Source: Hyaloraphidium curvatum
Taxonomy: Eukaryota; Monoblepharomycota; Hyaloraphidiomycetes; Hyaloraphidiales; Hyaloraphidiaceae
Length of the DNA: 64,000 nucleotides
Assembly (NCBI GenBank): GCA_025558095.1
Contig: JAIVFI010000008.1
Coordinates: 744,001 to 808,000 of the forward strand
Reading direction: 5' to 3'
The notes below the pieces were generated by a model. The model did no database searches. It saw only the letters and a list, made by a program, of their open reading frames with translations, and was not told where the DNA came from. Positions 1 through 9,010 of this stretch are shown here, one piece after another. The translations under genes and the position numbers were made by a program. Numbering within the stretch: position 1 is the stretch's first letter; every line of letters begins with the position of its first letter.

Positions 1-182
1 GCTCGTGCAGCGGAGGCTGCCCGGGCTGCCCGGCGTCCGGAAATGAGTCCATCTTCTGCGAAAGACCACGAGGCTGTCGACGCGATTCATCACTTCCTTC
101 TCGCTCTGAAGCAGACCTCTAGTCAGAAGATGTTCAGTACAGATCAGCACAGATCAGCAAGTCCATTCAGTGCCAAGCAGCG

Positions 183-2745
183 CTACGTGTCGCCCGTAGC
201 GCGGAAAGAGATGCCCGCGCCGTCGTAGCGCTCGGCCTCGTACCGGCTCCCCGAGTCAATCGACGCCGCCTTCTGCAGCCCAATCTCGTCCTTTTCGACG
301 CTGTCGTCCACCGGCAGCTCAACGGCCGCCGTCGGTGTGATCGGCGTCTCCGATCCGAGCCCTTCCTCCAGGGTCCGCTCGCGCTTCTTCAAGCCCAGCC
401 GCCGGCCGACAGAGTCGAAGTTCAGCGCCACGACGACAACGAAGAGCACGACGTTGAGCACACCCAGCACCGCCGTCCAGATGATCCACGAGGTGGTCCA
501 GATGCAGATCGGAATCGTCACCGCGGCCACCAACAGCTGGAGGGGGCCCCCGAAGACGATGTAGTCGTAGAACCGGTAGCCGCCGGGCGACCAGACCATC
601 AGGTTCGTCTGATACCCGATCGGCGTCGCAAAGTCGGCGCTGCCGGCCATGCAAAGCGCGAGCACGAAGGGGATCGGGTCGTAGCCCGTCGTGCGGATCG
701 CAGAATCGATGATCGGCCACACAACGGCGACAGCGGCTGTTCCGAAGACGGAAATGAGCTTGGAAACGACACCAGAAGTACCAAAATACCATTGTTCGTA
801 AGGATGGAATTCAGCACCACGGTGACGAAGTAGGTGGCCACCAGCAGCCCCGCCGAGTTCCTGGTGATGCTCGTGAGCCCGTTGGCGATCCACTGCGCCG
901 CGCCGCTCTTCTGCATCGCCGTGCCGAGCGCGAACGACATGGCGATGAGGATGTAGACCTCCCACGAGAGCGACTGCCTGGCCTCGCGCGGGGTGATGCA
1001 GCCGGCGATGAGGACGACGCAGGCGCCGAGCCACAGGCAGGTGTTGAAATCGAGCGTGCCCTGGTTGCCGACGACGGGGATGTCGAGGTTGGAGAGAATG
1101 ATGGGGACGAGCAGGGCCAGGGCCGCGATGACGGCCTGCCAAAGCTTCCTCCGCGGAGGCACCTGGTTCAGCCGGCGGACGACGGAAAAGTTGTTGTGGT
1201 CGTGGAAGTGCTTCTCCTCGAACTCGTGGCCGCCGATGAGGAGCACGATGTCGTGTGCCTGGAGCTTGATCTCGCCGATTGGCTCGTTGATGCGCTCGCC
1301 CTGCCTGTGCACTGCGATGATGGCCGCGCCGAACTTGGTCCGGAACTCGAGCTCCTTGACCGAGACCGAGTGCGAAATGTACGACGAGTGCGGGGAGATG
1401 ACAGCCTCGTAGATCACGTTCTCCTCGCCGAGCCGGTTCAGATCCACGTCGCGTTCTGCGCCCTCCTTGACAACGAGCCCGTGCTCGCGGAGCAGGACGA
1501 ACTTCTCGGCTGAGCCGGCAAAGTAGAGCGTGTCGCCCTCGCGCAAAATCTCGGTCGACGGGGGCGCCGGGAGGATCTTGGCGGGGCTACCGTCCTCGTA
1601 GTTACGGACGATCTGGACCAGGAAGAGCTCCTTAAGGTGGCGGAGCTTGACCAACGTCTGGCCGATGAGGGGATGTCCTTTCGGGATCACGGTCGTGACC
1701 TGGGAAAGTAATGTCAGACACAGCTTGCGAAGAACCCAACGCACAGCAGCCCACGATGTACTCCCGCGTGCTCTCGATGGTAATGCTGGGCGCTATCCGT
1801 TTCGGCAGCATCTTGGTCGGTCCCAGGAGCGTGACATAGAGGACGCCGGCGAGGAAGGTCGGCACGCCGACGATGGCAAGGGCAAAGAGGCCGAAGGTGT
1901 CGTCGTTGATCTGCTCCGGCATCGAGCGGTTGGCGAGGGAGTAGACGACGAGGTTGGTCGACGTGCCGATCTTCGTGACTGCGCGGCGGGAGGTCAGCGC
2001 TATGAAGCCTCCAAAATCAGGTCTACTCACTCGTGCCGCCAAGAATGGTAAAGTAGGAGAGCGGAATCATTAGCTTCGACGGCGACATGCCCGCGACCTT
2101 GGCGAAATCGGCCAGCACGGGGATGAACATGGCAACGATCGGCGTGTTGTTGAGGAAGGCGGAAAGCAGGCCGATCGGGACCCCGAGCTTGAAGTAAAAG
2201 AGAATGAGGCTCCTGCAATCGGCGACAGGGAGCGGAGCGAGGTGGGGAACGAGGGAGGTCAGACACGTCAGCGACGACAGCGTTCGAACGCCCACGAGAG
2301 GCTCTCCCCGCCCTCTGGCTTCATCCCGAGCTTCAGAATCTTAACGATGACGTCCAAGCCGCCAGTCTTTTCAATGGCAAAGGCGATAACGAAGAGGATC
2401 ATGACCGTCGCGAGGCCGCTGTTCGCGAGACCAGCTAGCACGTCCGCCGGCGTGATAATCCCCAACGGCACAAGAACCACGACCGACATGAACATCACAA
2501 AGTCTAGTTTTCGTGGAAAACGACGTGAAAAGAGGGAGAAGGGGGGGGGGGGGGGGGAGCTGAGCGAGGAGACGCGGGGCACGAAACGCCAGCTCACACA
2601 CCTGCGGGGCCCTTCTCGAAACCCTGCGGGAAGCGCGGCCGCCGTTAAAGAATCCCCGAGGCTGACAAGCGGCGAGCCTAACCATGACGCCGAGAGCGAC
2701 CGCCAGGTCGACGAGGACGACGATTCCTTGCCATTTGAGGGACAT
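183..2745 (-). CDS. SLC13/SAC1-like anion permease with TrkA-C domains, tandem copy 1
   Basis: Polytopic membrane permease of the SLC13/DASS type (sulfate- or dicarboxylate-like anion:Na+ transport; substrate not determinable). Seven exons join in frame: 2683-2745, 2602-2623, 2296-2503, 2031-2212, 1755-1978, 790-1699 and 183-736, giving 720 aa. Visible: an N-terminal hydrophobic half, the GGTITKIGTSTNLV segment, a cytosolic middle with two TrkA-C-like stretches (around EGDTLYF and AHDIVLLIG), a second hydrophobic half with LTNNAAVAVVWPI and GYQTNLMVW, and a short hydrophilic tail. The two S/T-T-N-L motifs correspond to the paired substrate-site motifs of the family. Its tandem paralogue lies directly upstream on the same strand. 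Introns differ between the copies: this one has unique introns after GVM and inside GGESLS. The intron before exon 3 holds a 17-base homopolymer. Exon joins are inferred. Confidence 0.85.
2541..2557. repeat. G17 homopolymer inside a permease intron
   Basis: Uninterrupted run of 17 G on the plus strand. It reads as poly-C in the transcript, in the intron between exons 2 and 3 of the copy-1 permease and upstream of the acceptor, so it may serve as a pyrimidine tract. Length is likely variable or prone to sequencing error. Confidence 0.8.
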
Positions 2746-3152
2746 CGTGGCGGTTTGGACTCCTCGGGGCGCGTGGGGAAGTCGGAGGGGAGGACAGAGA
2801 TGCCCGGACACCACGGTCCAATCGCGACCCCGGCGAAGCCAGCGACGCGCCAAAGGCCCCCGACAGGTGGCAGAGGTCGTCGGAGCGCGTTGCGTCAACG
2901 CGTGGGGCGACCGGAAGGGTCGCAGCCGTGTATGTTTGCCGGCCGCAATCGCGCCATCAGCCGCCGTAACGGCAACAACAAAGCCAAGATGATCAGAAAC
3001 CTTCTTCCGTTCCCTCGCGGCGCGATACATAAGACGCCGCCTCCCATGTCGTCCGTAGTAGTGTTCAGGCCCAACGCCAATCCAATCTGTAGACCCTGCG
3101 AGGCAGCTTCCGGCCAGTCCCCTTTTTCCGAAGATCCGACCCGTGATCCCCT

Positions 3153-5714
3153 TCACGTGTCGCCGTTGTTGCGGATCGAGATTCCGTAAGCGTCGTAGGG
3201 CTCCGAGTAGTTGTTGGAGCTGTAGTCGGCGTTGTCCTTCCGCTCCTCTTTCTGCAGCTCCAGGCTGGTCTTCTTGACGTCCGTGACGTCGATCGTGGAC
3301 ACCGACGTCTCGGCAGCAAGATCCGAATCCAGACCTGCCTCCAGCGCGGCAGCATCCACCGGCTTATTCTTGTACAGGCCCAGCTTCCGTCCGAAAGGCT
3401 CGTAGTTGAGCCCGATCACGACGACGAGGAGGATGAGGTCTGCCACGGCAAAGACGACAGTCCAGATGATCCAGGTGTTCTCCCAGATGCAGATGGGGAT
3501 GGTGATGGCGGCCACAAGGAGTTGCAGCGGACCTCCGATGACGGTGTAGTCGTAGAAGCGGTACCCGCCCGGGGCCCACACCTGCAGCGCCGAGATCAGC
3601 ACCGCTCGAGCGAGAAGAACGCGGCTGCTCTCACCATGAGGTTGGTCTGGTATCCGATCGGGGTGGCAAAGTCGGCGCTGCCCGCCATGCAGAGAGCGAG
3701 GACGAAGGGGATGGGGTTGTAGCCGGTGGTCTTGAGGGCGGCGTCGACGATGGGCCAAACGACGGCGACGGCTCTGCGGAAGGACAAAATGAGCTCTGCG
3801 TCGGAGAAAGGACGAAACGACTACAAACGCGTTGTTCGTAAGGATCGCGTTGAGTAGGACGCAAACGAAGTAGGTGACGACCTGATGCCGCCCGTTAATG
3901 TGGAAGACGGAATCACTTCACAGACGCAACCCACAAGCAAGCTGGCCTGGCTTGAGGCGACGTTCGTGAGACCGCCAGCAATCCACTTGGCAGCGCCGCT
4001 CTTCTCCATCGCGGTGCCGAGCGCGAACGACATGGCGACCAGAAGGTAGACTTCCCAGGAGAGCGAACCGCGAGCCTCGCGAGGGGTGATGCAGCGCGTG
4101 ATGAGCACGACGCAGGCGCCAAGCCATAGCCACGACACAAAGTCCATGTTCCTCGAGTTGCCAACGACAGGGATGTCAAACTGTGGGAGCATCCGTCAGG
4201 TCGCGATCTCCATCAGCAATCGACGATCGACTCACGTTCGAGAGGATGATCGGGACAAAGAGGGAAAGAGCGGAGACGATGGCCTTCCAGAGCCGGCGAC
4301 GGGGCGGAACCTGGTTCAAACGGCGCACGACGGAGAAGTTCTGGTGGTCGTGGAAGTGCTTCTCCTCGAACTCGTGGCTGCCGATGAGCAAGACGATGTC
4401 GTGCGCCTGGAGCTTGATCTCGCCGATGGGCTCGTTGATGCGCTCGCCCTGCCTGTGCACTGCGATGATGGCCGCGCCGAACTTGGTGCGGAACTCGAGC
4501 TCCTTGACCGAAACCGAGTGCGAGATGTAGGCGGAGTGCGGGGAAATGACGGCCTCGAACAAGACGTTCTCCTCCCCCAGCCGGTTCAGATCCACGTCTC
4601 GCTCGGCACCTTCCTTGACAACGAGACCGTGTTCGCGAAGCAGGATGAACTTCTCGGCGGCACCGGCAAAGTAGAGTGTGTCGCCCTCTCGGAGGATCTC
4701 GGTCGAGGGGGGGGCCGGAAGGATCTTGGCGGGGCTGCCGTCCTCGTAGTTGCGCACGATCTGGACCAGGAAGAGGTCCTTGAGGTGACGGAGCTTGGAG
4801 AGCGTCTGGCCGATCAGCGGGTGACCCTTGGGAATTACCGTGGTGACCTGAATAGCCCCGTCAGTGGTGCATCTTCCACAGCACAGTACGTCGGCGAACT
4901 CACAATGTACTCCCTCGTGCTCTCGACGGCGATGCTGGGAGCAATGCGGTTGGGCAGCATCTTGGTGGGCCCCAGCAGGGACATGTAAAGAAGGCCGCCG
5001 AGGAAAGTAGGGAGACCGACGACGGCGAGCCGGAAGAGGCCGAAGGTGTCGTCGTTGACCAAGGTCGGGAACGAACGGTTCGCGAGCGAGTAGGCGACCA
5101 AGTTGGTGGACGTGCCGATCTTGGTGACTGCCAGATCACCGTCACAAAGCCTGATCCGCTAAGGAAGGAGCCGCCACTCACTTGTTCCGCCAAGAATGGT
5201 GAAGTAGGAAAGCGGGATCATGAGCTTGGACGGCGAGATGCCCGAAGACTTGGCAAAGTCGGCCATCACGGGGATGAACATGGCCACGATGGGCGTGTTG
5301 TTGAGGAAGGCGGAAAGAATGCCGATCGGGACCCCGAGCTTGAAGAAGAGGAAGACAAGGCTCTGGAACTCCGAGGCGCCGGCCCCCGTCTTCTGGCCGA
5401 GCTTGAGGACCTTGACGACGACGTCGAGGGCACCGGTCTTCTCGATGGCGAACGCAAGGACGAAGAGGATCATGACCGTTGCCAAGCCGTTATTGGAAAA
5501 GCCGGCGAGAACGTCGGCGGGGGTGATAATGCCGAGGGGCACAAGAACCACGACCGACATGAACATCACCAGGTCTGGCGGGCGGTGCTCGGTGAGCGTC
5601 GTAACGTCAAAGCGCTGCTAATCGCATACCTGCTGGTCCAAGCTCGAAGCCCATGACGCCGAGGGCGAGGACGAGGTCCACCAGGACCACGATACCCTGC
5701 CAAGGCAGCGACAT
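3153..5714 (-). CDS. SLC13/SAC1-like anion permease with TrkA-C domains, tandem copy 2
   Basis: Paralogue of the downstream permease with the same architecture: hydrophobic half, GTSTNLV motif, two TrkA-C-like segments (EGDTLYFAG, AHDIVLLIG), LTNNAAVAVVWPI, GYQTNLMVW. Eight exons join in phase: 5630-5714, 5182-5574, 4904-5127, 4236-4847, 3935-4180, 3829-3881, 3635-3773, 3153-3581, giving 726 aa. The start is the ATG at 5714 (MSLPWQG), matching copy 1 (MSLKWQG). Three introns here are absent from copy 1 (after LSN, after SLL, and after NLM), while two copy-1 introns are missing. The shared introns keep position and phase. The hydrophilic tail is acidic and Ser/Thr rich, which could be regulatory. 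Expected in the plasma membrane; the transported anion is unknown. Confidence 0.87.
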
Positions 5715-6682
5715 GGTTGCGGCGGCGGGGGAGCGGGAAGCTCGACGGAGGAGGTCTTGGTACGCTTCGGAGCGTCAACAGGGACCAGGGAAGGCCGAAA
5801 TGCCTCGCTCAGACGGCACGATGGAGTTCGCGAATGTCTTTTGTTTCCCAGGGCCGTCTGCGCGGGTTTCAAATGACCCTTAAACCGGGAACCGCATCGC
5901 GCCATTTGTCGATGCACCATGCGGACCCGCGGACAAAAGCGTCAGAGTGCACGTGACGCCGCGGGAATGCATAAGACGGATCATTCGGTATGTTATAAAA
6001 GGGGCAGGGGCGCTATAGTTGCCTGTCGCTCGAGGAATGCCTTTCCCGGCGAGGTTTGGAACTCGGACCCATTGTGCCATCGCCCGCCGCAGCGGACCGC
6101 AGGTGACCAGCCCGGCCGGTGCCGGGAGAACCCAGTCCCTGCGAATCCCGGTTCCCGGTCGAGGTTCCCGGTTGCCACAGAAGATGGTCCGCTTCCGCCG
6201 AACCCGAACTGGCCATCGCGGCTTCTTGGCAGGCGCCGACCTGTAGGGAGTCCGGTTCACACAGCCTTCGCTGGGTATCAATCGACTGCAGCAGCGCAGT
6301 TTGCCCGGGCTCTGTCGGCTCCCGGGCGACATCAAGTGTGTCACGCGGAAAACGGCAGCATCGAATGAATCGCGAACCAAAGGAGTCGCACCAGGGGAGG
6401 TTCACCAATTCTTAGTATTCCGCGTTGGAGACGGACCTCGTTTGAGCCCTCCAACGAGCTGTGCTCGACCAAACCGTGGAAGTGCACCCTGAGTGTGTGG
6501 ATGTTTGTGATCGATGACTGGCCTGTCGTGCGCGCGATCGGGTGCCGCAAGGGTCCGTGCATTGCCTGCACCGCTGCATCGATCGATCGACCGTTCCATG
6601 GAAGCACCTCCGCGCGGCACGGACGGCCTCCACATCCAGGAAACCGTCCTTCCTGGCCGGGTCACACTTCCGTCAAGTCAAC
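5715..6682. other. Divergent intergenic region, 968 bp
   Basis: Separates the minus-strand permease from the plus-strand DUF4360 gene, so it should hold both promoters. Apart from a TATA-like box at about 5994, no gene, tRNA or convincing repeat was seen. The short open frames here lack family features. Confidence 0.5.
5993..6001 (+). promoter_or_regulatory. TATA-like element
   Basis: TTATAAAAG on the plus strand in GC-rich surroundings. It would direct transcription rightward from about 6025, some 650 bp before the next recognised start codon, implying a long leader, an unseen 5' exon or an unrecognised transcript. It is the only clear TATA box noticed. Confidence 0.3.
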
Positions 6683-7775
6683 ATGAAGAACGCCGCGCGC
6701 TCCGCTCTCGTGGCCCTCCTCCTCCTCGCCGCCCTCTTTGCCGCCAATGCGGCCGCGTCCCTCATCGAGCACGACGGCGAGGCGCCCGCCATCGACCTCG
6801 AGGAGCGGGCCGCTATCCCCTTCGACCAGATCTCGATCGAGGCACGCGACGCGGGTGGCGCCGCCGCTCCTCCTGACCCCATCGCCGGCAGTCGGTCGAC
6901 TACGGGGGCTCCGGGTGCCCGGGCGGCAGCGCCGCCGTCACCATCTCCGAAGATCGCCAGACGATGACAGTGATCGTGAGTAAGCGCTGCCGCGGTGCTC
7001 CGGGAGAGCCTCCGCTCACCGTGCCGCCCTTTAGTACGATTCGTTCATTGCGCAGACCGGACCCGGCTTCACCTACAAGGACAACAGGCGGTTTTGCCAG
7101 CTCTCGTGCGTGGCCTCTTCTCGTCATCCGGTGGCTCCGGATGCTGACCTGCCTTCCCCGCCAGCGTCAAGATCAAGTTCCCCCAGGGTCTCACCTTCAC
7201 GATCTCCGAGCTCGTCGCCCGCGGGTTCGCCAACCTGGATTCGGGGGTCAAGGGCAAGTCGGTCGCGACGTTCTACTTCAGGTGTGTGGACTTCGGCTTG
7301 CCTTCTCGATCTCGGACCTTATTCCCCTTCCGTCCTCGACAGCGGTGAAAGGCGAGCTACATCGGGACCGCGACGTTCCCGATCGGCCTGACCACCGTCC
7401 CGCGCAGCCGGCAGGCCAACCTGAATATCAACTTCCCGAACGGCCCCATCCAGAAGAACTACGTCATGCGGGTGCCTTGGCCCGTGGTTCGTGGACGCAG
7501 CCGCTGATCCGTCATCCATTCCGCCGCGCAGGACCGCCGCCCTCGCCGACGCCGAGCTCGTTTGGTGCCCCTGCGGCGCGAACAGGAACCTCCAGGTGGG
7601 CTTCCCTCGCTCGTCGCCCGAGAAGCCAACCTCTGACCGTCGATGCCATCAGATCAAGCAGGCGATCCAGGTCACCAACTACGGCCACCCGGACAAGAGC
7701 GGTCTGCTCACGGTGGACAGCCACGACCTCAAGGTGAAGACCATCTTCCACCTGCAGTGGAAGTGGTGCCGCTAG
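6683..7775 (+). CDS. Secreted DUF4360-family protein
   Basis: Small secreted protein of the DUF4360 family, whose function is unknown. The ATG at 6683 opens a typical signal peptide (hydrophobic ALVALLLLAALFAANAAA) and a short propeptide-like stretch. The family core follows: GCPGGSAAV, then YDSFIAQTGPG, DNRRFCQL, YPQG-type and LDSGV segments, FYFS, LVWCPCG, and the terminal LQWKWC. Likely exons: 6683 to about 6860, 6892-6975, 7035-7105, 7165-7281, 7357-7471, about 7557-7595, and 7653-7775. The join between the signal-peptide exon and the core exon is unresolved: the frames differ and no consensus GT donor of the right phase is visible. The 7471 to 7557 junction is the only in-phase choice found, but its acceptor is weak. 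The Cys pairs suggest disulfides in a secreted fold. Confidence 0.7.
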
Positions 7776-7866
7776 GCGGCCATGTAGGGCTTCTCTTTGG
7801 TCTTTTGACGCTGCCGTCAGCTGCTGGACACTGTTGCATCGAATACACCGTTCTCTCAAGATCGTT

Positions 7867-8793
7867 CTAGTCCCGCGCTCCGGCGCTCCTGAGCAGCTCG
7901 TCAAAGTCGTCGTAGACGTCCACCCCCCACGCCGCGGACCCCGGCATCCTCCCGCGGAACGCGACGTCGACCCTGCCGACCACGATCACGGGATCGTCGA
8001 CCGCCAGCACCGTGCTTTCCCCCGCAGCGAGGTCGGCATGCGCGTGCAGCTTCTCCAGCATCATCGACGTCGACCCGCCCGGGACCAAAGCCTCGAGGAA
8101 GTGCAGCGCCGAGGCCTTCCTGGTCGGTCCGACGAAGGGCGCGGCGAGGAATCGGAGCTCGTGCACGACGCTGCGCGATTTGGCCACCAGATCGCCGATT
8201 TCGAGGTTGTGCGAGGGGACTTGGGGGAAGAGGGACGCCAGCGAGGCGAACAGCTGGCGGAGATGGGGATCGGCGGAGCGGTGGAAGCGGAGAGTCGGGA
8301 GCAGCGCATCGTCCTCCTTGGAGAGTTCGCCAAAGCCGCTGGCGGTGTCGCTGCGCTCTTCTTTGGGCTGCTCGCCCGATTCTTGGGCCCGGGAAGGGAC
8401 GCGCGGCGGGAGGCACAGATCGAGCCAGAGCCTGCCCGTGCTCTGCACGGCAAAGCGCTGCAGCGTGAGCCTGGTCTCGTCGTTCGCGCAGTCCTCCGCC
8501 CTGTAGATGCCCCAGCTCTCGGAGACGCCCGGGTCCTCGGTGCGCAGCAGCTTGGACACCTTGCCCGTGTCGATCGCCCGCGCAAACTCCTTGGACGACG
8601 TCGAAAACAGCGAATCCGGCTCGTCCACGTTCCGGTGCGGCGCGTCCGCCGTGAAGGCGGGGGGGAGGCGGTGCAGGAGCAGCGCGGGGACAAATGGGAT
8701 GGGCTCGACGGGCGAGGCGGCCGAGGGCACGGGCGGGGCGGCGATGACGCTCTGGAACCAGAGGTCGGAGGAGCTCTGCGGCGGAGTCTCCAT
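7867..8793 (-). CDS. Hypothetical protein, 308 aa, single exon
   Basis: Open frame of 308 codons starting at an ATG (METPPQSSS) with no family recognised. The product is soluble-looking, with no signal peptide or membrane segment. Composition is mixed, with a few tryptophans and a Glu/Ser-rich middle (around GEQPKEERSD), not the Arg/Pro-rich makeup of antisense shadow frames here. The N-terminal half has a repeated Phe/Val/Pro pattern; the C-terminal part contains a Val-rich strand-like stretch (VLAVDDPVIVVGRVDVAF) and an acidic end (VYDDFDELL). It converges with the DUF4360 gene (stops 91 bp apart). Function is not assigned. Confidence 0.5.
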   Translation of the reverse strand: METPPQSSSDLWFQSVIAAPPVPSAASPVEPIPFVPALLLHRLPPAFTADAPHRNVDEPDSLFSTSSKEFARAIDTGKVSKLLRTEDPGVSESWGIYRAEDCANDETRLTLQRFAVQSTGRLWLDLCLPPRVPSRAQESGEQPKEERSDTASGFGELSKEDDALLPTLRFHRSADPHLRQLFASLASLFPQVPSHNLEIGDLVAKSRSVVHELRFLAAPFVGPTRKASALHFLEALVPGGSTSMMLEKLHAHADLAAGESTVLAVDDPVIVVGRVDVAFRGRMPGSAAWGVDVYDDFDELLRSAGARD

Positions 8794-8975
8794 GGCTTTG
8801 ATGGGGGGGAAGGATGGTGTGTGTGTGTATGTGGCGCCGGGAGACAGACCGAGTCACCCTTCCAAGGCAAAAGAGAAGTGCAGATCAGCAGATCAGGGAG
8901 GACGACAAAAGAGAATCCGGCTGGGCTCGGCTCTATGCATGGCACACTCTATCCAATTGCCGACTCTATCGTTTG

Positions 8976-9010
8976 ATAATGCCAATCACAGCCATAATGC
9001 CAATCACAGC
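8976..9010. repeat. Tandem duplication of an 18-bp unit overlapping a stop codon
   Basis: Two adjacent copies of ATAATGCCAATCACAGC(C), 8976-8993 and 8994-9010. The right copy contains the last codons and TGA stop of the acyl-CoA synthetase (minus strand, stop 9006-9004), so the duplication extended the 3' end of that gene without changing the protein. Confidence 0.8.
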
